64,000 nucleotides of DNA from Alisma plantago-aquatica (GCA_963693085.1 OY856409.1:502418303-502482302); one strand, 5' to 3'. Counted from the stretch's first letter, positions 46,301-58,274 are shown. Translations and numbers: made by a program. The notes: generated by a model from the sequence alone, not told the origin.

Positions 46301-47530
46301 CTCCTGGAGATCGCATATTTTTGAATATGCGGGGGTGATGGGCGAAAATATCTATACGCCCTAATGGAGAAATTGATGTGAGATAAACATTAAATCTCTC
46401 AATCCTTCATTATAGATGACGGGATGGATGTATCACGAATCTCCCGATGATGATTTATGCCGGATCGATGTGAGATAAACATTAAATCTCTCGATGCCGA
46501 AGGAGTGCAGCCGCCGTTGTAGCTCTATAGTGAAGTTGCCAGTATACCCTGGAAAGCTATGTAAGCAGTTGACATGGTCCTGCTTGTGGTCTCGCACTGA
46601 CCGAGACGGTAGAGGTCTTAGAAGCCGGCTCTTCCATTGATCTTGTATGGTACCGATTTTGACTTCGCAATGGTCGGTTGGAGTATGAGCGGTATACCTC
46701 ATCTCCTCAGGGCATAAGTGTGATTGAAAAATGTAAATCAGCCGTGTAGCATATTTGCTTAAGGATGAAATACAGAAATCATTGGTTGATGTTGCATTAC
46801 TTAATGTATCCTAAATGGATGAATGTTACACATGTTCTTTATATTCCTTATTAAAATGAATAGATGATTTACTGTTTTATCATATATGATTGCAATGCTT
46901 CAAAAGATGATATTGCTCTATTCTTCTTAAACAGTGTTTGAATCTTGTTAATTAATGTAAATGAATCCTCTGCTCAGTTTTATACTATTTAACTGTGATA
47001 ATAATATGGTCGGTAGAGAGTTATATCTCTCGCTGGGACAATTACAATTGTCTCACCCCCGTGGGATCCAAATTTTTAGGTGGACGCGGACGAGGAGGTA
47101 GGAACTATACAGCAGAGGGAGGACAACAACATCAGGAGCAGCAGTAACATCTCAGGTTGAGTTACTGTCTGTCGTGTCATGTAGATATGAGTCCTATGTG
47201 TCGTCTCTGTACTCTCAGGTCCTTGGAGTCAGTACTTAGTGGTTTTATGATCGATCTGAGATTTTGGCTTGTATGCCTCGAGGTTTTATGTTGCTCGTGT
47301 ATAGTTTGGTAAAGCAACTATTGTATATATTCCTCGAGATGAGATGGTACATGGTGTGTACAATGTAAACCTTAATGTATGCAGTACTTTGGTTCTCTTC
47401 TTAAGAGTTTTCTAGAAATGGAACTCCTTGCAAATGGTTTTAATTTTTAGTGATTTTTGTTAATCCGCTGCTTATAGTAATTCCGCAATTAGTTACTGGT
47501 GATGATTTGATTTGTGGTCGGATCGTCACA
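43333..47530 (+). repeat. 3' LTR of element C
   Basis: TGTAACATCCCTGACC to GGATCGTCACA, 4198 bp, followed by target duplication GGTTC (47531-47535). Purine-rich TTAGGGG (43319-43325) precedes it. Confidence 0.94.
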
Positions 47531-47940
47531 GGTTCAACCAAGATGAGATGATTATTGTAAACATCCAAATCTGGGCTTGCAATCGAGAAGGGTTTTGGAG
47601 CCTTAGGTTGTTCGAACATTCTTTGATCCCACCAGTCTTTAATCTTTTTGTTAAATAATTCTTGATTCATGAGTTTATCCACATAAGCCTCCATACATTC
47701 ATTTTGTGACTTATATGGATGTTGGGACCCCATGCAGTTGCTTCCCTAGCTAAACAAAGTTCTTCATTTGCGTCAACCTTAATTTCTTTAGAACACCTAT
47801 CCATCAACTGATCAAGGTTGTGTGGAATGTTTGCTACTTCATGTTGGACTTCTTCCAATGGGTGGCGGTTCACTATATAGAAAGAGTTCAACAGAAGAAG
47901 ATTGATCATTAACAACAACTAGATTAACATCCACAATGGA
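47531..47940 (-). pseudogene. Unclassified retroelement reading frame, 5' part (element E)
   Basis: The minus strand reads NIHISHKMNVWRLMW, then MNQELFNKKIKDWWDQRMF and FSIASPDLDVYNNHLILVEP, ending at the element C insertion and continuing at 34326. A short basic-aromatic WWDQRMF patch suggests a gag-like protein, but I recognise no domain. A frameshift lies near 47700. Together with 33506-34326 it is about 1.2 kb of decayed coding sequence. Confidence 0.5.
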
Positions 47941-47954
47941 AGTGATTGGTGGAT

Positions 47955-48174
47955 CTTCTGCAGAAAACATTATGAGAATTCAATCGATTGACATACAACT
48001 ATGAGACAATGAACGAGCATTCATTCTAGGTCGTCGATACATAAAATTTCATTTGAATGATTAGAGCTTCTGCAGACAATGTTTTGAAAATTCAACTGAT
48101 TGACATACAACTATGAGACAGTAAGCACACACTCTAGGTTGTCGATACACAAAATTTCAATTGAATGATTAAAG
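47955..48174. repeat. Two-copy tandem repeat of about 110 bp
   Basis: CTTCTGCAGAAAACATTATG to TTGAATGATTAGAG (47955-48066) is repeated at 48067-48174 with several substitutions. A third start, CTTCTACATACAACATTG, follows at 48175. It is non-coding. Confidence 0.85.
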
Positions 48175-49175
48175 CTTCTACATACAACATTGGATAGATT
48201 GTTAGTGTGAGAGAACTGTAGTCACAATATACATATTGAGTCCAATGGCAGTAGGGACAAGAGATCAGGTAAAATTGACTCAAGAGGAAGGATGTACTAG
48301 GGTTGGAGGAGGCATTACGATAGTTGGATTAATGAGGCTAGAGTATTAGGGTTTTGTAGGTTATCCATGAGACTCTTAATCCCCAAGATTTGGGTGAAAC
48401 TTGAATTATCTAGAATTGGATTCAAGTGATGGACCAACTTGTACGGATTTCACACATGAATACACCAGAAAAGAATTTTCCAAAATTGAATGATTACAAA
48501 AGGAGAAATCCCAATTTTATTATGCATAAAACTGAGAACATGTTTCCCTTGAAAGGTTGATGCCAATCTCTCAGCCATCAGATTCCAATCCAAAGATAAG
48601 AATAATCATGTGCATTGGCTATTGAAGATATATTCGTGTGACATCCAATGCATTCCATTAACTAAAAGTGATATGTTGTTAATTTCTTTTTATTTTCCAA
48701 ACAAATTGGTTGAGTAAATAAAGTCCAAATAAAGTGAAATTTGGTAGGTAGACTAATAAGGGCCCAAAGAATATGATTTTGAAGTAAAATTTACCTTTTG
48801 GAGTACTTTAAAAGCCAAAACGTGTTATTTGAGGAAAAGTCTAATTACACTTACTAATGTAATCCTTTATTATTTGTTGGCCAAATTTTGTGTGTAACTC
48901 TCTCTCTCACCTAAACCTATCCATAGGAAAAGTTCTAGAAGATTTATTTTAACCAAAAATTCTCGCATGTGGTAAATTTGCACAACTTAGCCCGAAAGTG
49001 TATATTTTCCTTATTTCTTTTATAAAAGCTCAAACAATTATTTTATTGGCTAAAACTCTTATAATTGAAGATTGTTATTGTCCAAGCACAACCAAATGAA
49101 TAAATAATTTCAAAATGAAAGCATATAATGTAAACGAGTAAAAGGAAACATTTACCTAAATTTGGGTACACTACA
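48175..49175 (-). mobile_element. Element D 3' LTR (right boundary clear, left boundary not found)
   Basis: On the minus strand an LTR start TGTAGTGTACCCAAATTTAGG begins at 49175, directly after a polypurine tract (49189-49176). The inner part is AT-rich and non-coding. I could not identify its other end, because no second copy of this LTR is in the window and the target duplication is unknown. Part of 48175-48700 may belong to element E. Confidence 0.5.
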
Positions 49176-49189
49176 ACTCTCCTCCCCTT
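49176..49189 (-). other. Polypurine tract of element D
   Basis: AAGGGGAGGAGAGT on the minus strand, immediately before TGTAGTG and after the pol C-terminus. Confidence 0.75.
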
Positions 49190-51165
49190 AAAAAGGGTTT
49201 CTTCCCAAAAATCTCAACCAAAGAGGGTGGGTGAGTTTGCAACATTTCCTCTCTGAGCTCCCTATATGTTTCCTCCAGACCATGATATTTCCATAAAACT
49301 TTACTAATTCAATCTTTTTGTTCTTCAATTACTTCACTCGGGACTCAAAGATCTTCACATGATAATCTTCATAGGTCATATCTCCACGAATCTCCATGGG
49401 TTAGATGGACAACATATGGGATGGATCGTTAACATATTTCTTAAGCATGAACACATGAAAAACATCATGAATCTTATCATAAGAGGGTGGTAGTGCTAAG
49501 TGATATAAACACTCCCCAATCTTATCCAAAACTTCAAATGGTCCTACATAACGTGGATTGAGTTTTCCTTTCACTTAGACCTTGTAATGGACTGAATCAA
49601 TTTTATTTCCAAGAAAAAATAATCACCAACTAAAAATTTCACATCCATCCTCTTCTTGTCAACATAAATCTTCTAATGATCCTAAGCTTCTTTCATCCCT
49701 TTCTTTATTAAAGCAATCATATATTTCTTTAATTACATGTCATCAGTCTTAATGAGAGTATGTTCACCCACATCATCCCAATGCAAAGGAGAACAACAAG
49801 CTCTGCCATACAGAGCTTCAAAGGGTGGCATACATATGCTTGCTTGCGAGCTATTAGTGTAAGAAAACTTAGAGAATGGAAGATATTCATTGCAAACACC
49901 TCCCCTATCCATAACACAAACTCCCAAAACATCTTCTTTAATAAGAATTGTCCTTTCAGACTGACCATCAGTCTTAGGGTGGTAGGATGAACTAAATCAT
50001 AGATCTGATCCCATATCCCCTCGAATCTATCTCCTTCATGAGAACTAAACTAAGGGTATCTATCAAACAAAATACTTCGACACACCATGCATGCGTACTA
50101 TCCTATCCATGTAACTCTCTGCCATGTCCAATACCTTATATGTATTCTTAAAGGGTAAGAAATGAACATACTTGCTAATTCGATCTACTACAACCCAAAT
50201 GACATCATAACCACTTCTTGATTTTGGAATAACAGTTACAATGTCCATGGTAATATTTTTCCACTTCCACTCAGGTATTTCTAAAGGTTGCAAAATACCA
50301 CTAGGTCTTTGATGTTCAATCTTTACATGCTGACAGGTCAAACATTTTGCAATGAAGGTAGCACTATCCTTCTTCAAATTCCTCCACCAGAAGCTTCTTT
50401 GCAAGTCTTTGTACATATTGGTGGTGCCAGGGTGAATCATGTATTTAGATCCATGAGATTCACTTAACACTTTCTACCTAAAGTTCTCCTCATTGAGTAT
50501 CAACAGTCGACTGAAAATGAATAGCACCGCTCAATTCCCATAGAGAATTTTGATTATGATTTTCCCATCAAGGTCTTCATATCATTAACGTTGGGACTAG
50601 TTGCTTGTGTCATAATAACCTCAGAGATCCAAGATGGAGTAACTGAGAGACTTTCCAGGTGCACACACATCTTATCCACAACAACATAATCTACATCATC
50701 CTTTAGCTCAGGTTTCCATCTAGAAACGTGCTCCACACTTCTCTACAAAAAACTATGGAGAGCTGAACAAATGGTATCCTTCTTACAACTAAGAGCATCG
50801 TAAACTATGTTAGCTTTCCAGGATGATATGTGATTGTGAAATCATATTCCTTCAATAACTCCATCCAATGCCTTTGTCTCAGATACAAGTCCTTCTGTGT
50901 CATGAAATAGTAGAGACTTTTATGGCCTAAGAAAACCTCAAACTGTACTCCATATGGATAATGCCTCCATATATTGAGGCATGCATAATATCTACAACCT
51001 CAAGGTCATGGGTTTCCGATTTTTCTTTATTTGGCTTCAGGTGGAGGGAGGCACAAGCTATACCTTCTCCTTCTTGCATAACAACACAGCCTAAGACTTA
51101 TCTAGATGCATCAGTGTAGATAGCATAAGGCTTTCCTTTGACAGGTAAGGCCAAAACAAGAGCAT
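49190..51165 (-). pseudogene. Element D pol remnant: RNase H, integrase, C-terminal tail
   Basis: Minus-strand Ty3/gypsy pol with many stops and frameshifts. RNase H (about 51150-50780): YAIYTDASR, LGCVVMQEGEGIACAS, THDLEVV, then in another frame [15 protein letters not shown]. Integrase zinc and core (50470-49930): HGSKYMIHPGTTNMY, FWWRNLKKD, CLTCQHVKIEHQRPSG, WKWKNITMDIVTVIP, RMHGVSKYFV, YHPKTDGQSERTI. Then FEALYGRACCSPLHWDDVGE (about 49830-49770), a GPY/F-like YVGPFEVLDKIGE and a tail ending LEETYRELREEMLQTHPP. It is a different gypsy family from A and C. The RT and gag that should lie to the right are missing because the element is cut at 51166. Confidence 0.88.
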
Positions 51166-51479
51166 GACTACAAGAAAAATATGATTTAGCTACAATTCGT
51201 TTGCATACATTTTTATTATATGTATCCTAAACACACTATTTCCTACATGCCACTTAAATGTAAAAAAACCAAATATAGTTAAATGTATAGCGTATGATCG
51301 AAATACAATTTTGTGTACAAATACTTTTCCCGCCACCATCATTTACCATTCTACAAAATTTGACCGAACATTTCTTTAGCGCCGCGCTCCCAAATTTTTG
51401 ACCAAGTTCTTCCCTCCCGTCACTCTCTTTTCCCCCTTTTCATCTTATCTCCCTGAACTGCATTTCCTCTTATCAGAAA

Positions 51480-52110
51480 CCTGGGAAAGCAGGAGATGAA
51501 ACCCTCAATTTAGAATGCCTTCATGGTGCGGACGTTGAGGAAGGTGATCTTATTTGTGGTGGCAAACTCCGAAGGTGGGGACCGAACACTGTCATGGGTC
51601 TCAATTAGAATCACGAAGAAAGATTATGGGGCTGCGATGTCCCCTAGACCTGAGAGTTGTGCCATATCTTCACAAACATCGTGAGGGCTCCAGGACCGAC
51701 AACGACGCTGGTAATGTGTCAATTGTGTGGCTGATCTTGACGAGCTGGAGGAAGCTAAAGATGAGGCCTATTGCGGAGTAGAATGACATGATGGTTGCCA
51801 TGGAGGAGAGCCACCATATGTGGTCAAAGTCAGAATTTGGGAGAGGAGAAGCTCAACACTGTCAAAGAGGAGCATGAACGGGTTGCTGGAATGTGGCATG
51901 AGTTGTGGTGGAATTTTGTGGGGAAGCAATCACACCCACCACGACACTGCATTTTGTGTGTTTGTCAATATGTCAGTCAGTAACAAACGTACACAAGAAC
52001 GGAATTTGCAGCTACAGAAGAAGCAACAGGAAAGATTGTACTTTTTGTGTATGCCGGCTACAGCTGCCTACTTAATTTACTACTTGATCCCAATATTTTC
52101 CAGTTGATGG
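51480..52110. other. GC-richer, exon-like patch, unrecognised
   Basis: Both strands have short open stretches (plus: 51554-51781 and 51820-52107). Base composition differs from the AT-rich flanks, as in captured gene exons, but I cannot name a protein and no frame is long. 52110-52660 is AT-rich and empty except for a C/A-rich patch at 52210-52480. Confidence 0.35.
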
Positions 52111-52662
52111 AGTGAAAAGGTAACATGTTTCGTTTTGATTTAAAGAACTCACTTCGAGCTAATTCATGTGGAGATGGTGTAACTAATGTTGGTGCCTAAC
52201 ATGTCAATATGTTGGATGCACCCACGCACCTAATATTGCACACCCCCTGCATTCATTCATCTACACCCAGAAGCAGCAAGCAATAAATCAAATTGAACTG
52301 CACCACACATCCAACAAAACCAAAGACAAACTCCACCCAATTGTATTCCCTTATCCAATGTCAAAACAACTCAATACAACCAGATTTTCAACACCACTAC
52401 TTACCGAAACACCACCTACCTCCATCCTCCCATTCCCATTTCCCCTGTTCCTTCTTTGATGATCCATGTTCCCTCTTCCCCTCTGTAAATTCCCAGTCTA
52501 GGTAGAGAATCCATTGTTGCTTATTATGGGAAGATAAATGATGGTTTAAAGCCTGACTTGAAATGTGGCTCCAACTATCGCTTGAGCCCTGTAGAGGATG
52601 AATAAGATGAACCCCATGATCGTGCATGGTGAGCAGTAAAATCATGACCAAGACACACAATA

Positions 52663-52688
52663 CTTTTTTTATAATTGCTTTTTTTTAT
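52663..52688 (-). other. A-rich tract downstream of the NFXL1 copy
   Basis: On the minus strand two A runs, about 8 A each, are separated by GCAATTAT. They lie about 170 bp after the NFXL1 stop. This could be a decayed poly(A) tail of a retrocopy or chance in AT-rich DNA. Confidence 0.35.
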
Positions 52689-52850
52689 AGTATGCCTGCA
52701 TGCAAACAAGCTTTACCAAAAATTGGAATTCCCTGTCTCATGCATAACTTCTAATATTTCTATTGATTAGCTAAATGCTTTTCAGAATCTATGTGTGGAA
52801 CACAACAAAAAGATCTACACAAAACTCAACTGGCAATGTAGCCTGAATTC

Positions 52851-54270
52851 TCACTCGTATGCTTCTTCCCAATCATCTAGCTCTTCACCTCTTTGAGAAT
52901 CCACCACAATACCAGCCTGCTGAGAAGAACTTGCGCCAGCTACTTGTGGTCCAGAATGGGCTCCAGCAATTTCTGGCTGACTGGATGAGCTTGATAACAC
53001 ATCTCGTTCAAGGACAGTCCATCGGTTCATGGAAGCAGGGATTGGAGCTTCATCCACTTTCCACATGGGTACTGCAACATCCAACTCACCCCAAGAAGCA
53101 GTAGTTTCTTTGGAGACAACTGCCTTCTTCCATGGATTGTTAAACTTCACAATTCCAAAGCCTGCCTCCCGAGACCCCATTCCCCAAACATTGCTCCCAG
53201 AGGAGCCCGATGCTGCACTACTCTGGACCAGAGTACTTGCACCCTGATAAAGTGACCCTCGGTCCAATCTTCGGAGAGCTGTTGCTGCTCGGGCAGGATC
53301 CGAAAAAATAGCCAAGGCATTCTTATCATTCAGCCACACCAGCTCGCACTCACCACCAAACCTCAAGACCAGAGCACTAACATCAGACTCACTTGGCAAG
53401 TCCAACAATGATATGACGAGCCTAGGATCAATGTCAACCAAACCGTCAAAAGGAGGAGGAGTTGCGATGATAGGAGCACCTAGTTTAGACCCCATAATTC
53501 TTGAAGGAGCCTTGGACTTCGGGGTGGTGTGCACCACCAGAAACCGCCTTGGTTCCCATCCGGCAGCATGTACTGTAAGCTTCCACCTCTCTGCCATCTG
53601 CCTCACAACATCCCTTTTATCTTTGGTCATGGCACTGAAGACATGCACCCTAGGGCTGCTTGTAGAGGCACCTCTCGTCTTGCCTAGCACCATAAACTTG
53701 AACCTTTCTTCTACAGCCAAAACCCACTTGGGATCCCTTCTGAAAATGTCAGTAAGCATATCTGATAATGCAGAGTTCTCCCCAAAATGTAGAGCATCCA
53801 AGCTAGGCGGAGTGACATCAAACGCATCTGCAAGGGCCTTCTTCCTCTCCCACTTCTCACTTTCTTCGTCACATGTCAGCTTCCTCTGCCCAAGCGCTAC
53901 CCTTCTTCCATTTGTTTCCAGTGGTAGAAGCGGGACAGGCAACTTTTGGGTAATCAATGCTTCGTGCAGTGGATCGGATGTGTTGCCTCCAGCACTGCAG
54001 GGCACATTTGTTGTTATTCTTCCACATCTACAGGTGATTGTGACATGGAATTCACAGCGAAGGTCAGGTCAAGTTGATGAAGGATGACAGACTGATGTAC
54101 AAGTATGCCTACAATCCCTCCTCGGAGCACCACAGGTCTGGCCACAGGAAGCCTTCACGCTGCTGGGGCCGGCGTTCTGTCCAGCATCACAGGGAGCAGG
54201 ATGACAGGTTCTAGCACAGGCATGCATTCCACACTACCGAGTCTTTCCACAGAGCTTGCTTGTTTATAAA
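52851..54270 (-). pseudogene. NFXL1: 5'-truncated NFXL1 (NF-X1-type zinc finger protein) copy
   Basis: The last 384 codons (54005-52854) are open and end DDWEEAYE, the C-terminus typical of plant NFXL1. They include EKWERKKALADAFDV, ALSDMLTDIFRRDPKWVLAV (R3H-like region) and the SVNRWTVLE-type MNRWTVLERDV. Upstream in the same frame are the last NF-X1 cysteine fingers: GMHACARTCHPAPCD, CGQTCGAPRRDCRHTCTSVC and PDLRCEFHVTITCRCGRI. Two in-frame stops occur, TGA at 54071-54069 where the family has Cys, and TAG at 54236-54234. Homology ends near 54270, so about half of the usual roughly 1000-1100-residue protein is missing. NFXL1 is a nuclear regulator of stress and defence responses. The long intact C-terminal frame means an expressed short product cannot be excluded. 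Confidence 0.85.
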
Positions 54271-57206
54271 CATTAGGTGGAAAACTGGAAAAGCCCACAT
54301 GCTAATGTATCTATTATTCAGCTTGTCATTATTTTTGTTGTCCCATACATGACAACCTTTGCTCATTGTCTTTGAAAATATAGGTTGTTCAGTTGTTCCC
54401 CTCTATTGAATTAATCTATTCTAAATTAATTAATGTATCACACCTCTTCTGTGAACTGATGAAGATAAAGGTTTGAGTGATTATCTTTCACATATATTAG
54501 GAGTATAACACTCCAACACCTTTGGGCTGTTGAAAAGGGATTTATCTGTGAATGTTTTTATGTTGGCAAGGTAAATGATCTTTGACTTTGTGTTAGACTG
54601 TCAATCGTCTTGTTGTTAGTTTGATATGCCAGCTAGTCTATAACAGTGTCAAGTGTGTTTAGTATTAATGATCCTTTGAGTTTAACATCTATCTCTCTGG
54701 CCTCTTGCTAGATTTGTATAGAAACCTTGATGCTTTCACTTTAGATGTAATTTAGACATGTTGACTAATTTTTAGCTATGAACCGGAGCACTAACACTTA
54801 TTTTCTTGGTCCAACAAATGCTTATGTATTTGTCTCTTATACCTTAAATATTTTTGTCAGTCACTTCTATGACCACATCGCTACTGCTATATTCAGTACT
54901 TTGAATGTACTGAATGTCTTAGACTTTCAGCTAAAAAGATACGAATAATCATCATATGGGAGAGCCAATAAGTTTTGTGATGTAAATATAGTAGGCCATT
55001 AAAAAATGGTAGAGGTTGGAGGCGACTACGGTATGGCTATAAATTAGGGGTCTAAGGGATCTTGGCATAGTTGGCAAAAAGCCTTGTGATTTAGATGTAT
55101 TATGCAATTCAGAAATGGTAGATAGGTGACATGGGTGTGGGTAACGAGAAGAGGTCGGAGGTGATGTGGTTGTGGATGTGGAATTATCTAGTGTGTAGGT
55201 CAATGCTAAGAACAAGGTTATGTCCTCATTGTGATACTAGGCTCTAGATTCATCTTTATACATGCACCTGCCTCATTGTGTGGTAGTTCTAATTGGAAAG
55301 ATCTAGCTATGAAACAAAAAAGAATCTTTTGTGCATACGTTAATGACTTGTCTATGGAATAATAACTTGTAAGACATAATTTTCATTTTATCATGCTGAG
55401 GTATTTCTAATAATGGTAAGACTTACCTTTAATGAAGTTGATGTTTCACCTCAAAGAGGAGATTCCGCATGTTATAAATGAGATATTGCACCTCAAAGAG
55501 GATATTCCACAGGTTACAAATGAGTTGAAGTAATGAATTTTATATTCTCATCTGACCATTGTTACACAAATCTAACTGCTTAGACCTCATAATTTGAGCC
55601 GTGACTATTTACTTTTCAATTATGGTAGTTATTGTGGTCATTCATGTTTGTATTGTAAACATATAGATATTTCAAAATGCATAATGGTTATGCACAATTA
55701 TATTTTCACCTTCTACTTAGTCTGGTTTTCTATTGAATATGCTCCTTTGCTGTGCTTGTTGCAGATAACATTGCATCTAGCAGTAATCATTTGAACCTGT
55801 TGCCCAAATAGAGTATTCACGCTGAAAGCGTTTAAGGTATCTTTCTTGATATGAATTTGTTGGATTTTCTATTTTTTTGGTAGGCTCAAATGTCAATGGA
55901 GACAGCAGTAGATACTATTTCAAGGACGTTTGGAATACAACAAATGATAAATGCATTATGAAATCTGACTAGACCAAAACATCTATTAAGAAATCTGCAT
56001 TATGGCAAAAGTCTGGTACTCTTTCTGTTGTTCTGGGCATGAACACTTTGGTAGAGTGGAAGGCACAATTGTAAGAAGGTCTGTGACTGCTCACTACATA
56101 CCTGGACTTAATTTCTCTGAATCCCAAGTCTTTCTATTGAAATAGGATGGCCCTATAATGAAGGGCTTGGTGAATATGCTACTGCAGAAAATGCAGTAAC
56201 ATACACCAAAAACTTGATTCTCATATCATTATTGGTTATGGTGCTCCAGTCCTATCAAATGATCTTTTTGGTGAATAAATCTATGAACTCTTTGTCAGAT
56301 CACTATTTAAATTGTATCCTAACTAATCAGTCAGCTTGGGCAGATCAAGTCAAAGGTTCATTTGTATGACAAGTTTGGGAAGCCTCATGTATCACCCAAA
56401 TGACCATCTAATTTTCTATCATTTTCCAGATCATAGCATTTATATGCAGAGTACAGACTCTCAATCGGAACTACTGATGGGACTTGAAATGGAGATGCCT
56501 TAAGGTATGTATTTCCTTTTAATTAACCATCTTAAGATAGAAGTCCTTCTATCTTGTAACCTTGTTGTACTTTGTGATTTTTTTTTTGCGTTGAAATTTC
56601 AGGTTTGATGGGATGAAATGTGCGATTTGGATTATGCGTTGGTTGAGGATGTTTTGTCAATATTAAGGTGATCCTCATCTATTATTGACAGCTCATCTAT
56701 TATCTTCAGCTCCTGTTTTGTCCATATTAAGGTGATGTCTTGTAAGATTTTTTTTCCTTTGCATGTCCTCATCTATTATCTTCAGCTCCTTTTATGATCC
56801 TCTCCAACAAGGCCTTCTTATTGACAGCATGTTGGGAGATGTATATAGGCTCATCCCTTTGCGTTTGCTACTAAAGAATGAAGTGCAAGAATGGGAGGTA
56901 TTCTGCTGATGACGATCACCCCTTTGATTACAAACGAAGCAGCTGGCACTCACCACATTGGAGGAAAATATGGAGTATGTTCCCTTCTAGTCTTGTTTTC
57001 TATAGGTGCATCAAATAGTATATGAATAACATGAATTACTAAAAAATGTTGATTTGTCTACTGGAGCATGGACGGTTAACAAGATCTGGGAGAGTTGTAA
57101 GTTCTTTCTAGATTATCAACAACGAAGAAGGCGTGACAACTACTGAGATATTTTACGTTATCATCTACAACTCTGGTACGATCATTTTAACTAGTATTGC
57201 ATGCTG
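54271..57206. other. Non-coding stretch with possible small gene fragments
   Basis: AT-rich. Two short exon-like runs on the plus strand: a Ser/Thr-rich METAVDTISRTFGIQQM near 55899-55950 and ADDDHPFDYKRSSWHSP near 56910-56960. Both are flanked by stops and I do not recognise either. A 40-bp direct repeat CACCTCAAAGAGGA...TTCCRCAK occurs at 55448 and 55489, and TCCTCATCTATTAT is repeated around 56671-56790. Confidence 0.35.
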
Positions 57207-57211
57207 GGATC
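57207..57211. other. Target duplication GGATC, left
   Basis: GGATC precedes TGTTGACTC and recurs after the LTR end at 58841-58845. Confidence 0.85.
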
Positions 57212-57574
57212 TGTTGACTCAAGGTCAATTAGGTCAATGTTGACTCACGTCTAAATTGACTAAACCCTTGTTTTGATGATGACTAACCATTCCACATATT
57301 GGTGTCTAATGCTTCTACATTGAGTGATTTCAGATTAGGTTTAGACACACTCCAAATGCCCTAACTTGCGCATATCAAATTGGAGAAAAGACAAGTCAAA
57401 ATAACTACAAGTGTGCAATTTGGGATCTCTATGTAAATGACCTTAGAATTGCTTTGTAATCACTTGTAATGATTGTATGACTTGTAATTAAGCTTAGAAA
57501 AATTATTGGGACACAAAAATCCATCATTTGTACGGTTAAACGAAAATTCCAAAATACCCATAACAGGGATTTTG

Positions 57575-57825
57575 TCGGCCGAATTCCAAACTCGGCCGAT
57601 CCATATATTCTGGGATTTTTGTTGGAATCGGCCGAGTTACAAACTCAGCCGATCCACCGTTCGGTCGAGTTCTAGCTAGGAAACTCGGCCGATCCACTGA
57701 TCGGTCCAAGTCTGGAAATGGACCGATCGGTCGAGTTTCTCAAAGGAAACTCGACCGACAGTCTAGCTTTCAGCCTTGTCTTTTAGTGGTTCGGCCGAGT
57801 TGCCTTTATTGAAACTCGGCCGATC
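57575..57825. repeat. TCGGCCGA motif cluster upstream of the solo-LTR TATA box
   Basis: About ten near-copies of AACTCGGCCGATCC and its complement TCGGCCGAGTT alternate in orientation and form several short inverted pairs. The core overlaps the GGCCGAT of the gypsy LTR arrays. Confidence 0.8.
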
Positions 57826-57960
57826 AGACTGTACTAAAAAGTGCAGAAAAGTGATTCTAGCCGTTGTGGAGTTGCAACAAGTGAAAATAGATCCGTTGCA
57901 AGCCACAAAATGGCTAGTTTTCGTTCACAAGTGTTCCCAAAGGCTAAGAGGCATCCCCAA

Positions 57961-57970
57961 CTATAAATAG
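57961..57970 (+). promoter_or_regulatory. TATA box of the solo LTR
   Basis: CAACTATAAATAGGACCCC: strong plant TATA context, about 135 bp after the motif cluster. Confidence 0.65.
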
Positions 57971-58274
57971 GACCCCTTGGACTTCATTCCAAGGTTGAGC
58001 ATTCATTGCAAACTCTTTGTGAGGTTCCTATTATATAGTTGAGTGCTTCCTACAGCCTCCTCTCTCTCTCTAAGCTTAATCACTTGCTACATCCATTAGA
58101 GTGAGTAGGAAATCTGTAAGAGAGCTAGTCCTACATGTATATCTTGTGAGGCTCTCACTTCCACCACCTCCTATCTCTTCTTTCAACCATGAAGATGAAG
58201 GTTCTCTCTCTTGTCCAAGAGAGGTGAAGAAGAACAAGGGAAGGCGTCCCTTGGTGAAGATCAAGGCTGAAGAC

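Larger units (their letters stand above)
34327..47530 (+). mobile_element. Element C: complete Tekay/Del-like Ty3/gypsy retrotransposon
   Basis: LTRs 34327-38506 and 43333-47530 flank a full gag-pol region. The target duplication is a perfect GGTTC (34322-34326 and 47531-47535). Proteins are clearly homologous to element A across every domain, but the LTR sequences are different apart from shared motifs, so it is a separate family of the same clade. At least nine in-frame stops and one 5-nt deletion disable it. It inserted into the minus-strand element E reading frame. Confidence 0.94.

Noticed and set aside
51554..52107. A gene at the GC-richer patch
   Set aside because: Open runs are short on both strands, overlapping and without recognisable words or splice pattern. 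Kept only as an exon-like patch.
53413..54087. Plus-strand frame of 224 codons opposite the NFXL1 copy
   Set aside because: It is the antisense shadow of a GC-rich coding frame; the minus strand has the recognisable protein.
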